From the NCBI GenBank assembly GCA_004796385.1, contig QZLD01000200.1:1-35980 (forward strand): 35,980 nucleotides of DNA. The letters run 5' to 3'. Both the position numbers and the translations under genes were made by a program. The notes under the pieces were generated by a model. It searched no databases. It had not been told where the DNA came from and saw only the letters and a program-made list of their open reading frames with translations. The stretch comes from Gammaproteobacteria bacterium (lineage in GTDB: Bacteria; Pseudomonadota; Gammaproteobacteria; QZLD01). Below are positions 27,249-35,980 of the stretch, in pieces. Position 1 is the stretch's first letter. Each line of letters opens with the position of its first letter.

Positions 27249-30200
27249 CTAATGCAGATTGTATTTAATAAGATCTGCATATTTTCTGGCCGAGTCAAAA
27301 TCAAATCGATAAATACTCTCTTCAAGAGTATCAAGCAGTTCTGTTATTGATTCTGTTCCAATAATTTTTCTCAGTTTGGGAATAATATCTTTTACGCAAT
27401 AATTATTAACCAATAATAGCTTATCCACCTCCTGCAGAAGTTTTTCTGCATTACCAATATCTTTTGAGTTCAATTCGGTTTTATAGTTAAAAACCGATTT
27501 TCCCAGTGGGGTTTTTCTATTTTTTTCTAGTATTCTTCCTGACATAAATATCGGATTGATAGCTCTGGCAAACTTTTCAAGTGCAGAACCAAACTCATTA
27601 ACGGCATCTCTTTTTAATACATCATCAAGATGTATTGCCAATTTGTGGATAACATCGCTGGCAAATGTTCCTATAACTCCTTTTAAGGTATGAGAAATTA
27701 CCCTCGCACCTTCTTTATCGCCTGCGTGATAAAGATTGTTAATACACTCTGTCACATCACTATATTCTCTACAGAAACTGATAATCACCTTATCCAGTAA
27801 AGAACGATTTCCCCCCATAGAACTAAGTGCCTTCACAATATCAACCCCAGGTAGAGCATCCTTTGCATCCGTTTTTTCTTTTTTATCTAACTGAACATTT
27901 GGTACACGTTCAATATCTTTTATCCACTTTGCCAATACCAAATATAGTTGTGATACGTTTATCGGCTTTGCCAGATGATCGTTCATTCCTGCCTGCAGAC
28001 ACTTCTCTTTGTCATCCTGCATTGCATCTGCTGTAAGCGCTATTATAGGCAATTCATCATAACGTTTTTTCATCCTTACTCTTTTAGCAAACTGATAACC
28101 ATCCATTCCCGGCATACGAATGTCTGTTAATATAGCATCATAATCATCATGCTCTTTGAGAAAATCCATAGCCTCTATTGCATTTGGAGCAATATCCACA
28201 TACATAAAAGCATCTTCTAATAGTTCTCTAGCCACTTGTTGATTTATCTCGTTATCTTCTATAAGCAATATTCTCGCGCCACTGATTTTTTCAATATTTA
28301 CTGAATCTATTTTAAGGTTATTGGTTTTTATTGTGCATAAATTCGGGGTATCGACACCTTCTATCTTACATATAAGTTCTATCAAATCTTTTTGCCTTAA
28401 CGGCTTATCTAAAAAATATCTCATTCCCGCACTTTCTGCCTGAAAACGGAACCCCTCTTCTCCTCCAGCCAACATAAATACAAAAGGTTTGTTTTTATTT
28501 TTTTTGTACTGAGCAACTCTTCTACATAAATCCATTGATTTGAAGTTTTTCAGATTCCAGTCACAGAAAAACAGGTCAAAATCTCCTTTCTCAAGATTTT
28601 TCTCAATAGATTTCCTTGTAGAAGCCGATGTTACCTTAATATCAAGTGGTGCCAGTAAATTCTTTATAAATGTGCGTACAACAATACTATCATCCACAAC
28701 AAATACATTTTTTATTTTACCTCTTAAGCACTCTAATTGTTGCCCGGTAACAACCTGTTCGTTTTCTGCCGTTTTTTTAAGATAGACAAGAAAACAGAAG
28801 GTACTACCCTTCCCCTGTACACTATCTGCCCATACTCTGCCACCCATCATTTCCGCTATTGATTTACATATACTTAAACCAAGACCTGTACCACCATATT
28901 TTCTGGTTGTTGAACCATCTGCTTGTGTAAACGACTCGAACAGGTGATTTATTTTATCTCTCGGCATCCCTACACCTGTATCTTCCACGACAAACTCAAG
29001 GCTAATATCATCAGATTCGCTTTCAAGCATTACTACAGAAATTCTTATGTATCCTTTTTCGGTAAATTTTATTGCATTACTAACAAGATTTATAAGTATC
29101 TGATTCAGTCTTAAAGGATCTCCAATAACTTTAAGAGGAATATCATTAGCCATAGAGACAACCAGCTCAAGGTTCTTTTCACATATCCGTTCTGCGAATA
29201 GATCAACTATCAGATCAAGAGAATCACACAGATTGAATTCGACATTTTCCATTTCCAGTTTGCCGGCTTCTATCTTCGAAAAATCCAGTATGTCGTTAAT
29301 AATACCTAACAATGAATCAGATGCTCGACCTATCTTTGTGAGATAATCATGTTGTTTTTGATCAAGATTTGTTTTAAGTGTTAACTCAAGCAAACCTGTA
29401 ATTGCATTTAGTGGAGTGCGAATCTCATGACTCATATTAGCCAGAAAACTGCTTTTAGCCTGCGTTGATGCCTCAGCCAACTCTTTGGCTTCTTTCATCG
29501 CCTCTGCTCTGCGACGTTCTGTTTCTACAAGTTGCTGCTGAGTATCTTTAAGCTCCAGCATGGCTTTTTCGATCTCGTCTTTCTGAGCACCAACTGTACT
29601 ATAAAGATTTGCATTTGCTATGGTTGTTCCCATAAATGAGCAAAGCAGCTCTATCATCTGTAAATCAACTTCAGATAACTCTACCACTTCAGAAATTGCG
29701 TATAACCCTAAAACCCCAATAGGCTTGTCTTGTACTCGTATAGGTACTTGCAATACAGTTCTATTTGTGCCCAATACTTTTATTGATTTCCGATCTTTCT
29801 CTGACATTGGGAGGTTTATAACCTCCTGCACATCAGGAATATAAACCCGTAAATTTTTGAGAAGTACTGTAGCTAAAGAACCTTCGTGCATATTTAATTT
29901 GTAAACTGTGCTCTCCATAAAACTTTCAAGTTTACGATGCTCATTTTTTAATCTGCTATCAGCGCATGTAAGTTTTTTAAATTGTATCTCTTCATTAGAA
30001 CACATATACACTGATGCAAAATCAAAATGAAACCGTCTTAAAATTTCTTCCGAAAATAGTTTGTATATCATTTCAATTGAGGTGAGATTATTAACTCTTG
30101 CAATAAACTCCAGAAATTCTTCATTGAGTTTTGTGGCGTGCCTAATATTTTTTTCCTGCTCTTTAAGTCGGCTATATGTAACTGAGCTTAGTATTTGATC

Positions 30201-31316
30201 TCCAAACAGCGGTATAATTTCAGATATTTTCTCAAGATCGCTATAGCTAAAATCGAAAGACTGGCTAAATACCATTATTGCCCCAAGTGAATCTCCGGAA
30301 ACAACTATTGGCAAAACCAGCATTGATTTCATTCGCCAACCATCAAATTGATATTTAGTTGTCTCAGAAAATCTAACAATGTTCTTCTTATCATAAAATG
30401 CTGTTTTTTTTGTTTTATAGCTTTCCACTAAAGCCTCTGGCATATCCAGTGACAAACGAAATTTTTTATAGGTTTTTTCTATTCCTTTATATTCATTTGG
30501 CAAATTAACCATTTCGCAAATCAATGCTTCTGATTTATCATCAATTATTGCGGCAAGAATTCCGTCATAATGAACCCTTCCAATTAATGTCTCTGCAAAC
30601 AGCTCCATTAACCTTTCTATATCAATAGTTTTACTGATTTCCCCTATCAGTTTTATTAATTCTCCTTGTTTTTTTTTGCCGCGTTCAAGCTCTTCGTTCT
30701 TTTTACTGGTCTGCACCAAACCAGACACACCCATTATAAAAACTTCAATATCGGATATTATCTGTCTGGTTAGATCAAGCCTTTTCTTCAGGGAAAAAAG
30801 ATGTATTACTCCAACAGATTTTCCGTCTATCACGATGGGAAGAATAAGATTCTCAATAATACCTAACGCATTTATTGCCTCCCTATCAATCTCCGACATA
30901 CCATTTAAAGACGACATAGAGTCAAAATCGGCATAAATTACTTTTTGTTTTCTTGCTACATATGCTGAAATTGATTCTTTACTTGTCTCAAGCGAAACAT
31001 TTTTTCCAATAGCATTATTGATACGCTGATCTGACTGTTCCATTCCGTAATATTTATAAAGTTCAAGGGTATTGCTCTCTTCATTTACCAATTGAACCTG
31101 AAAAGCATTAAATCCCCAGCGCTCTTGAAGATACTCCATTATTTCAGATAGCAAATCATCAAGAGACGCAGAAGCAGCTACTTTTAGCAGTAACTGCCTC
31201 TCTTTTTTTTCCTGCTGAAGCTCTTTTTCAAGAAAATCGAGTCCGTCAATAAGAATACGGTCTTCTTCTATTGCAATTACGTCTTTTTCATCTCTGATAG
31301 ACATCTCATCAGCCAC
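27249..31316 (-). CDS. Large hybrid sensor kinase (multiple GAF, HisKA, HATPase, REC, REC, Hpt), GTG start
   Basis: GAF-like repeats in the first ~570 aa; [66 protein letters not shown]...LFFCDWNL; REC ILLIEDNEINQQVA...ILTDIRMPGMDGY; Hpt SHTLKGVIG. Confidence 0.93.
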   Translation of the reverse strand: MADEMSIRDEKDVIAIEEDRILIDGLDFLEKELQQEKKERQLLLKVAASASLDDLLSEIMEYLQERWGFNAFQVQLVNEESNTLELYKYYGMEQSDQRINNAIGKNVSLETSKESISAYVARKQKVIYADFDSMSSLNGMSEIDREAINALGIIENLILPIVIDGKSVGVIHLFSLKKRLDLTRQIISDIEVFIMGVSGLVQTSKKNEELERGKKKQGELIKLIGEISKTIDIERLMELFAETLIGRVHYDGILAAIIDDKSEALICEMVNLPNEYKGIEKTYKKFRLSLDMPEALVESYKTKKTAFYDKKNIVRFSETTKYQFDGWRMKSMLVLPIVVSGDSLGAIMVFSQSFDFSYSDLEKISEIIPLFGDQILSSVTYSRLKEQEKNIRHATKLNEEFLEFIARVNNLTSIEMIYKLFSEEILRRFHFDFASVYMCSNEEIQFKKLTCADSRLKNEHRKLESFMESTVYKLNMHEGSLATVLLKNLRVYIPDVQEVINLPMSEKDRKSIKVLGTNRTVLQVPIRVQDKPIGVLGLYAISEVVELSEVDLQMIELLCSFMGTTIANANLYSTVGAQKDEIEKAMLELKDTQQQLVETERRRAEAMKEAKELAEASTQAKSSFLANMSHEIRTPLNAITGLLELTLKTNLDQKQHDYLTKIGRASDSLLGIINDILDFSKIEAGKLEMENVEFNLCDSLDLIVDLFAERICEKNLELVVSMANDIPLKVIGDPLRLNQILINLVSNAIKFTEKGYIRISVVMLESESDDISLEFVVEDTGVGMPRDKINHLFESFTQADGSTTRKYGGTGLGLSICKSIAEMMGGRVWADSVQGKGSTFCFLVYLKKTAENEQVVTGQQLECLRGKIKNVFVVDDSIVVRTFIKNLLAPLDIKVTSASTRKSIEKNLEKGDFDLFFCDWNLKNFKSMDLCRRVAQYKKNKNKPFVFMLAGGEEGFRFQAESAGMRYFLDKPLRQKDLIELICKIEGVDTPNLCTIKTNNLKIDSVNIEKISGARILLIEDNEINQQVARELLEDAFMYVDIAPNAIEAMDFLKEHDDYDAILTDIRMPGMDGYQFAKRVRMKKRYDELPIIALTADAMQDDKEKCLQAGMNDHLAKPINVSQLYLVLAKWIKDIERVPNVQLDKKEKTDAKDALPGVDIVKALSSMGGNRSLLDKVIISFCREYSDVTECINNLYHAGDKEGARVISHTLKGVIGTFASDVIHKLAIHLDDVLKRDAVNEFGSALEKFARAINPIFMSGRILEKNRKTPLGKSVFNYKTELNSKDIGNAEKLLQEVDKLLLVNNYCVKDIIPKLRKIIGTESITELLDTLEESIYRFDFDSARKYADLIKYNLH

Positions 31317-33193
31317 TATTCCTTATATGGGTCTACTTCCCACTCGGACTCTTTTAACCAGTTTTCTAGATCTGCAGGTGGTACCGGTCTGCACATATAG
31401 TATCCCTGAGCAAGATCACATCCAAAATCCTTAAGTTGATCCAAAGATTCAACGTCCTCTACCCCTTCAGCAACAACCTCTAATCCCAAATTATGGCTCA
31501 TATCAATTGTTGTGCGAACAATCATAAGGTCATCTTTCTGATTAATCATATCCATTACAAAAGAACGATCTATCTTTATCTCTTTAACTGGGAGCTGCCT
31601 TAAGTAAGCTAGAGATGAATATCCTGTTCCGAAATCATCAATTGAAAGCCTGAAGCCTTTTTTATCAAGAGAAGATAGTATTTCAAGTGCTTTTTCTCTA
31701 TCAGCCATCATTGCGCTCTCTGTTATCTCCAACACCAACATTTCTGCAGGAACACTATATTCTTCTATAAGCGTTTGCAGATATTCAACAAGCCCTTCTT
31801 CTTGTAAATTTCTTGCAGAAAGGTTTATTCCAACTTTTATAGATTTATTGCTCTTTAGGAAATCTGAACACTGTTTTATCGAAGTATTGAGAACCCACCT
31901 TGTAAGCGGTTTAATTACACCAGTCTGTTCTGCCAGTGGAATAAATTCGTCTGGAGGAATAAATCCAAGCTCCTCATGCTGCCAACGAAGTAATGCTTCT
32001 ACCCCCATCACCTTTCTCTGGGAAACATTTATTTGTGGCTGATAAGCCATTTTAAGCAGATCATTATCTATTGCTGTTCTCAACTCTCCCATAAGAGACA
32101 AACGTCTGGCACTATATGGATCTACACTTGGAGAGTAAAAGGCAAACTGAGATGTACTAACCTGTGCTAATTCCAATGCTATATGTGCATGCTGCAGTAA
32201 TTCACTTGGTGTCTGCCCATGAAATGGATAAGTTGCTATTCCGGTATGCGCTCCAATATCTAATGACATACCCTGAAAATCAAATGGTTCCTGCATAACC
32301 GACTGTATTTTTGATATCAACTTATCAAACTTTGGGGGAATTGCTTCATCACCGGAAATTTCATATCCCTCTCCAAAGAGAATCATTCCAAAATTCACAC
32401 CTTCAAGAACCACTATTGAATATTCGCGTCTACTCTCCTCATTTTTTTCTATAACTGCAAAATCTTCGGCAGACGCAATATCATTAAGCCTTGAAGATAC
32501 ATCCAGAAGTAACTTACTACCATTCTGATAACCAAGCGTATGGTTTATTTCATGAAAACGATCAAGCGAAACCACTACTAATGAATAATTATCGACTCCA
32601 TTTTTATCCGTTAGATCCTGCATGTAATTTTCAAGCATAACCCTGTTCGGGAAACCTGTACGCACATCGTGCATAGCCATAAAAATATTTTTGCGCTCAG
32701 CCTCTATTCTACTCTGAGATTCCAAACGCAACTCTGCAGTTCTCTCATTGACCAACTGATCAAGATTTTTATTCTGTGCAAGAAGCTGGTTATACATCCA
32801 TCTTATTGAAAGCAAACTCTCAACTCTGGTAAGCCCTTCAACGAAATCAAATGGTTTATTCAAAAAATCGCTTGCGCCTGCCTTTAGTGCTCTTACTCGA
32901 AAATCCTGATCAGTTTCTGATGTAAGAACAAGTATTGGGGCATGTGACTCTTCATCCATTTCTATAATTTGAGACATCACCTCAAAACCATCCATATGAG
33001 GCATATTGAGATCAAGAATAACCAAGTCAGGAGAAAAAGATTCATAGGCTGCAACTGCCTGCCTAGAATCAATAATATCGTTTATTCTGCTATAACCAGC
33101 ATCCCTGAGCATCCCATTAAGCAACTCATGATTAATAGGCTGATCATCCACAATAAGTATTTTTAGTTTTATTAGCTCTTGTCTGTTATTCAT
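31316..33193 (-). CDS. REC-GGDEF(degenerate)-EAL response regulator
   Basis: REC ILIVDDQPINHELLNGML...LVILDLNMPHMDGFEVM...DFLNKPF; GGDEF-fold region lacking GGDEF; intact EAL (GVEALLRWQH, INLSARNL, LEITESAMM, SIDDFGTGYSSL, EIKIDRSFV, VVAEGVED). Confidence 0.93.
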   Translation of the reverse strand: MNNRQELIKLKILIVDDQPINHELLNGMLRDAGYSRINDIIDSRQAVAAYESFSPDLVILDLNMPHMDGFEVMSQIIEMDEESHAPILVLTSETDQDFRVRALKAGASDFLNKPFDFVEGLTRVESLLSIRWMYNQLLAQNKNLDQLVNERTAELRLESQSRIEAERKNIFMAMHDVRTGFPNRVMLENYMQDLTDKNGVDNYSLVVVSLDRFHEINHTLGYQNGSKLLLDVSSRLNDIASAEDFAVIEKNEESRREYSIVVLEGVNFGMILFGEGYEISGDEAIPPKFDKLISKIQSVMQEPFDFQGMSLDIGAHTGIATYPFHGQTPSELLQHAHIALELAQVSTSQFAFYSPSVDPYSARRLSLMGELRTAIDNDLLKMAYQPQINVSQRKVMGVEALLRWQHEELGFIPPDEFIPLAEQTGVIKPLTRWVLNTSIKQCSDFLKSNKSIKVGINLSARNLQEEGLVEYLQTLIEEYSVPAEMLVLEITESAMMADREKALEILSSLDKKGFRLSIDDFGTGYSSLAYLRQLPVKEIKIDRSFVMDMINQKDDLMIVRTTIDMSHNLGLEVVAEGVEDVESLDQLKDFGCDLAQGYYMCRPVPPADLENWLKESEWEVDPYKE

Positions 33194-33306
33194 ACACCCA
33201 CCGATAGAAAAAATTAAGAAGCTAGCTCCATTTAACTATAGTAGATAATCTGAATTTTTTATGGGGAAAGTGAATAAATTGTACAAATGTAGTTATAGAT
33301 CACATA

Positions 33307-34419
33307 TTACCAACGCACCATCCCCCTTGCGACCCCCGCATGCCCTATAGCAGCCACTATTGCTCCAAGTATCAATAGTAAAGCAAAGAGAGTAATTGTT
33401 GTAATTGCTATAGTAAACAAAACAATATCTTTTGTATCATTTGGCGGAGCCTCACTACCATATCTGTTCCTACCATACGAACCTGGCACTATCGCAAAAA
33501 ACAAGTGCAGCAATAAATCCATAATCACAAATGCAATCAGAAACTTGAAATTTTTTTGTGACAGTAGATACATCTCAACAATTGAAATAATCAGTATAAA
33601 CAGGGAAAACCACCCTGTAACCCCGATATCACGAAATCTTTTCGCACCCTGAAATGTTAAGAAAACTAACAGCATCAATAACACAATCAATGTTATTATT
33701 GATGAGGAAGTCATAAATTGCGCCTTAGATTCACGTCCTCCAGAAAAAAGGCTTACAAGAACTAAAGAAAAAATTACGTTTGAGACAACAAATATGAGTA
33801 CAGCAAAAAAGTTATAGTAAACCCAGCGCATTCGCCCAAGCCTTCCAAATGGAGAGAACAGCTTCAACTGGCAATAATTTTCACTAGAATCTTCATATAA
33901 AAACTCATGCTCAGGACTTTTATAGGGATTACTATCGAAATCAGTTTTATAACTGGTTCTATTGTTGTGATTTTCCCTTGTTGTTAAAGATTTTTTAACA
34001 ACCACTGGTTCTGCAAATTTTTCAACTGAGGGCTCTTCCTCTCCCTCCCTTAACAAGCGAATCTTTTTGTTGAAAATAAGATTACCTCTTCTCTTAATCA
34101 ACAAACGTAGCTCACCACCAAACTTTTCAATTTTAAGCCCGCTGATACTGAACTTTTCTTCAGGCTTATCTTCATTTGAAATAGCTCCGTCAAAAACATT
34201 CACTTTTATCCTGCTCTTACAGGAAGGGCATTCAACATCTATACAACCCGGTTCCGAACTGAAGGGCACTACATTTTCAAAAAAGGTTTGTATTTCAAAA
34301 AGATGATTACAATTATTGCAAGTAACCCCATCTATCTCATCACCATGAACTTGCTCTAAAGGTGTAAAACCCATATCCCTACCCCCAAAGAATCCCATAA
34401 ATTTCCGATCAAACAGCAT
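33307..34419 (-). CDS. Zinc-ribbon/DUF805-type membrane protein
   Basis: N-terminal CNNC...CPSC zinc-ribbon-like motif; C-terminal GRLGRMRWVYYNFFAVLIF...GAKRFRDIGVTGWFSLFILI...FAIVPGSYGRNRYG typical of DUF805. Confidence 0.85.
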   Translation of the reverse strand: MLFDRKFMGFFGGRDMGFTPLEQVHGDEIDGVTCNNCNHLFEIQTFFENVVPFSSEPGCIDVECPSCKSRIKVNVFDGAISNEDKPEEKFSISGLKIEKFGGELRLLIKRRGNLIFNKKIRLLREGEEEPSVEKFAEPVVVKKSLTTRENHNNRTSYKTDFDSNPYKSPEHEFLYEDSSENYCQLKLFSPFGRLGRMRWVYYNFFAVLIFVVSNVIFSLVLVSLFSGGRESKAQFMTSSSIITLIVLLMLLVFLTFQGAKRFRDIGVTGWFSLFILIISIVEMYLLSQKNFKFLIAFVIMDLLLHLFFAIVPGSYGRNRYGSEAPPNDTKDIVLFTIAITTITLFALLLILGAIVAAIGHAGVARGMVRW

Positions 34420-34732
34420 CCCTGTATATCGGCAACACTACCTCAAGACTGCTAACCCTAGCTATTGCACAAACTTGATCCTGTATATTATAAAATTTAA
34501 GTTCTTTGCCTGATCTTTTAGCTGTACGGGTAATCTCTACCATTAAGGACAACCCAACACTGTCCATTCGTGTTACTCTGGAGAGCTCGAACTCAACTAG
34601 TTGCTGCTCTCCTGTGCTTTTTACAACATCAAGTATTCTATTTTTAATTAAAGGTACAGTTTCCAAACTAAGAATACCGTTTAGATGATAACGATTGCTT
34701 TTTTGATCGAAAACCATCTGTACATTAGGCAT
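34409..34732 (-). CDS. mlaB: STAS-domain protein of the Mla system
   Basis: STAS pattern LVEFELSRVTRMDSVGLSLMVEITRTAKRSGKELKFYNI, directly following mlaC. Confidence 0.85.
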   Translation of the reverse strand: MPNVQMVFDQKSNRYHLNGILSLETVPLIKNRILDVVKSTGEQQLVEFELSRVTRMDSVGLSLMVEITRTAKRSGKELKFYNIQDQVCAIARVSSLEVVLPIYRDAV

Positions 34733-34734
34733 TG

Positions 34735-35460
34735 CTACTCTCCGCTTTTCAACTTTTTGAAAAGGGCATCAACCCCATCTTTTTGAATTATTGAATTAAA
34801 TGTTGTTCTGTAATTAGCTACAAGACTAATACCATCTACAAGCGCATCATAAACTTTCCAGCTACCGTCTTTAAGTCTTCTAAGCTTAAACGCCAACGGT
34901 ACTTCTGAAGCTCCGTCTCTTGCAATCGACAGTTTTACTGTAGCCTTTCTTGATTTTGTCATTTGCTTAAAAGGCATATATGTAATTTTCATTCCAATAT
35001 ATTGAGATAACGATCCTGCATAAGTTCTAACCAATAACTCCTTGAACAGCTTAATAAATTCTATTTTTTGCTCTCTACTCAACTTTTTCCAGTTTCTACC
35101 CAAAACCCACTGAGACATAAGCTGCGTACCAACACTTGGTATAACGATTTCTTCTACCAACTTCCTCACTCGCTCTTCAGAAACGCCTTCGCCTTCAGCT
35201 TCAAGCTCACAGAACAAACGGGTTATAGTAGACCTAACTACTTTATTAGGCTCATCTGTTTCCGCAAAAATCAAATCTGCTTCATCAACTATATAGCTGC
35301 ATTTCTTCTTACTCTCTGCCTTTAACTGCTCGTTATTAGCTGCCGATTTTCCTGTTTTTTCAGCAACTACTACCGTTTTACTATCTACCGACTTTTCTGT
35401 ATCACCAGCATAAACTGTTGAAACCATTGTTAATGAGAATACAAAAAGTAATTTTTTCAT
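34735..35460 (-). CDS. mlaC: Phospholipid-binding protein MlaC (Ttg2D family)
   Basis: Signal peptide MKKLLFVFSLTMVSTVYA; LVEEIVIPSVGTQLMSQWVLGRNWKKLSREQKIEFIKLFKELLVRTYAGSL...SWKVYDALVDGISLVANYRTTF. Confidence 0.95.
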   Translation of the reverse strand: MKKLLFVFSLTMVSTVYAGDTEKSVDSKTVVVAEKTGKSAANNEQLKAESKKKCSYIVDEADLIFAETDEPNKVVRSTITRLFCELEAEGEGVSEERVRKLVEEIVIPSVGTQLMSQWVLGRNWKKLSREQKIEFIKLFKELLVRTYAGSLSQYIGMKITYMPFKQMTKSRKATVKLSIARDGASEVPLAFKLRRLKDGSWKVYDALVDGISLVANYRTTFNSIIQKDGVDALFKKLKSGE

Positions 35461-35484
35461 GGTATCTCCTAATTCTATTTCCAA

Positions 35485-35980
35485 TTATTCTTGTTTTTCT
35501 TTGGCTGCCTGACTAAACAGAAATTCGCCGATTACCTTTTCCAGTATTATCGCAGACTGCGTTATATCAAGCTCATCACCATCTTCAAGGAAAAACTCCG
35601 CACCACCAGGCTCAAGAGCTATATACTGACTTCCCAATAAACCAGCAGTAAAAATACTAGCACTGGTATCTTCTGGAATCTCTTTAAAATCTTCTCTTAT
35701 ACCAAGTATAACAACCGCTTCAAATTGCTTTTTGTCATAATAGATATCAAGCACTTCTCCAATTTTAACTCCTCCCATTTTCACAGCAGCGTTCTTTTTT
35801 AGACCGCCAATATTAATAAATCTTGCCTTTACAGAGTATGTTGCCCCAATTTCCACCTGATCTGCACCAAAAAAGTTGCCTACTGCATCTCCAAGCATTA
35901 CTGCAGACCTGGTATTCTTCATTGTACTGTTATTGACTAAATACTTATCGCTTCTTCCCATATCAAAAGAGATAAACTGC
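35485..35980 (-). CDS. mlaD: MCE-family outer membrane lipid asymmetry protein MlaD, N-terminus beyond the window
   Basis: YSVKARFINIGGLKKNAAVKMGGVKIGEVLDIYYDKKQFEAVVILGI...IFTAGLLGSQYIALEPGG is the MCE signature. Frame stays open to the window edge (…QFISFDMGRSDKY). Confidence 0.93.
   Translation of the reverse strand, partial: QFISFDMGRSDKYLVNNSTMKNTRSAVMLGDAVGNFFGADQVEIGATYSVKARFINIGGLKKNAAVKMGGVKIGEVLDIYYDKKQFEAVVILGIREDFKEIPEDTSASIFTAGLLGSQYIALEPGGAEFFLEDGDELDITQSAIILEKVIGEFLFSQAAKEKQE

Noticed and set aside
1-35980. CRISPR arrays, transposases, prophage or toxin-antitoxin modules
   Set aside because: No repeat-spacer pattern, transposase/integrase motifs or small paired ORFs were recognised by eye; a computed repeat search was not possible.

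Overview
The window is AT-rich chromosomal DNA, apparently from a gammaproteobacterium (order unresolved). It carries a partial thiolase at the left edge and an Mla (phospholipid transport) operon end at the right edge. The most unusual part is a tightly overlapping minus-strand cassette at about 1.2-10.5 kb: an OmpR-type two-component system, a TetR-like/PqqD-like fusion, an ATP-grasp ligase, a fold-III PLP decarboxylase, a urea-transporter/M23-peptidase fusion, a secreted TPR protein and an outer-membrane beta-barrel. This looks like a regulated biosynthesis/export or envelope-modification system and is the best candidate for an undescribed system. A second theme is dense c-di-GMP and phosphorelay signalling (10.8-19.6 kb and 27.2-33.2 kb), mixing intact and degenerate HD-GYP, GGDEF and EAL domains with a bactofilin. 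Ordinary genes include tRNA-Ser(TGA), methyltransferase-rnhA-dnaQ, a cold-shock protein, a secreted reprolysin-like metalloprotease with a GlyGly-CTERM-like tail, a Fur/Zur-family regulator and a multi-pass membrane protein. I saw no CRISPR array, transposase or integrase. All family assignments are by eye from motifs; no database search was run.
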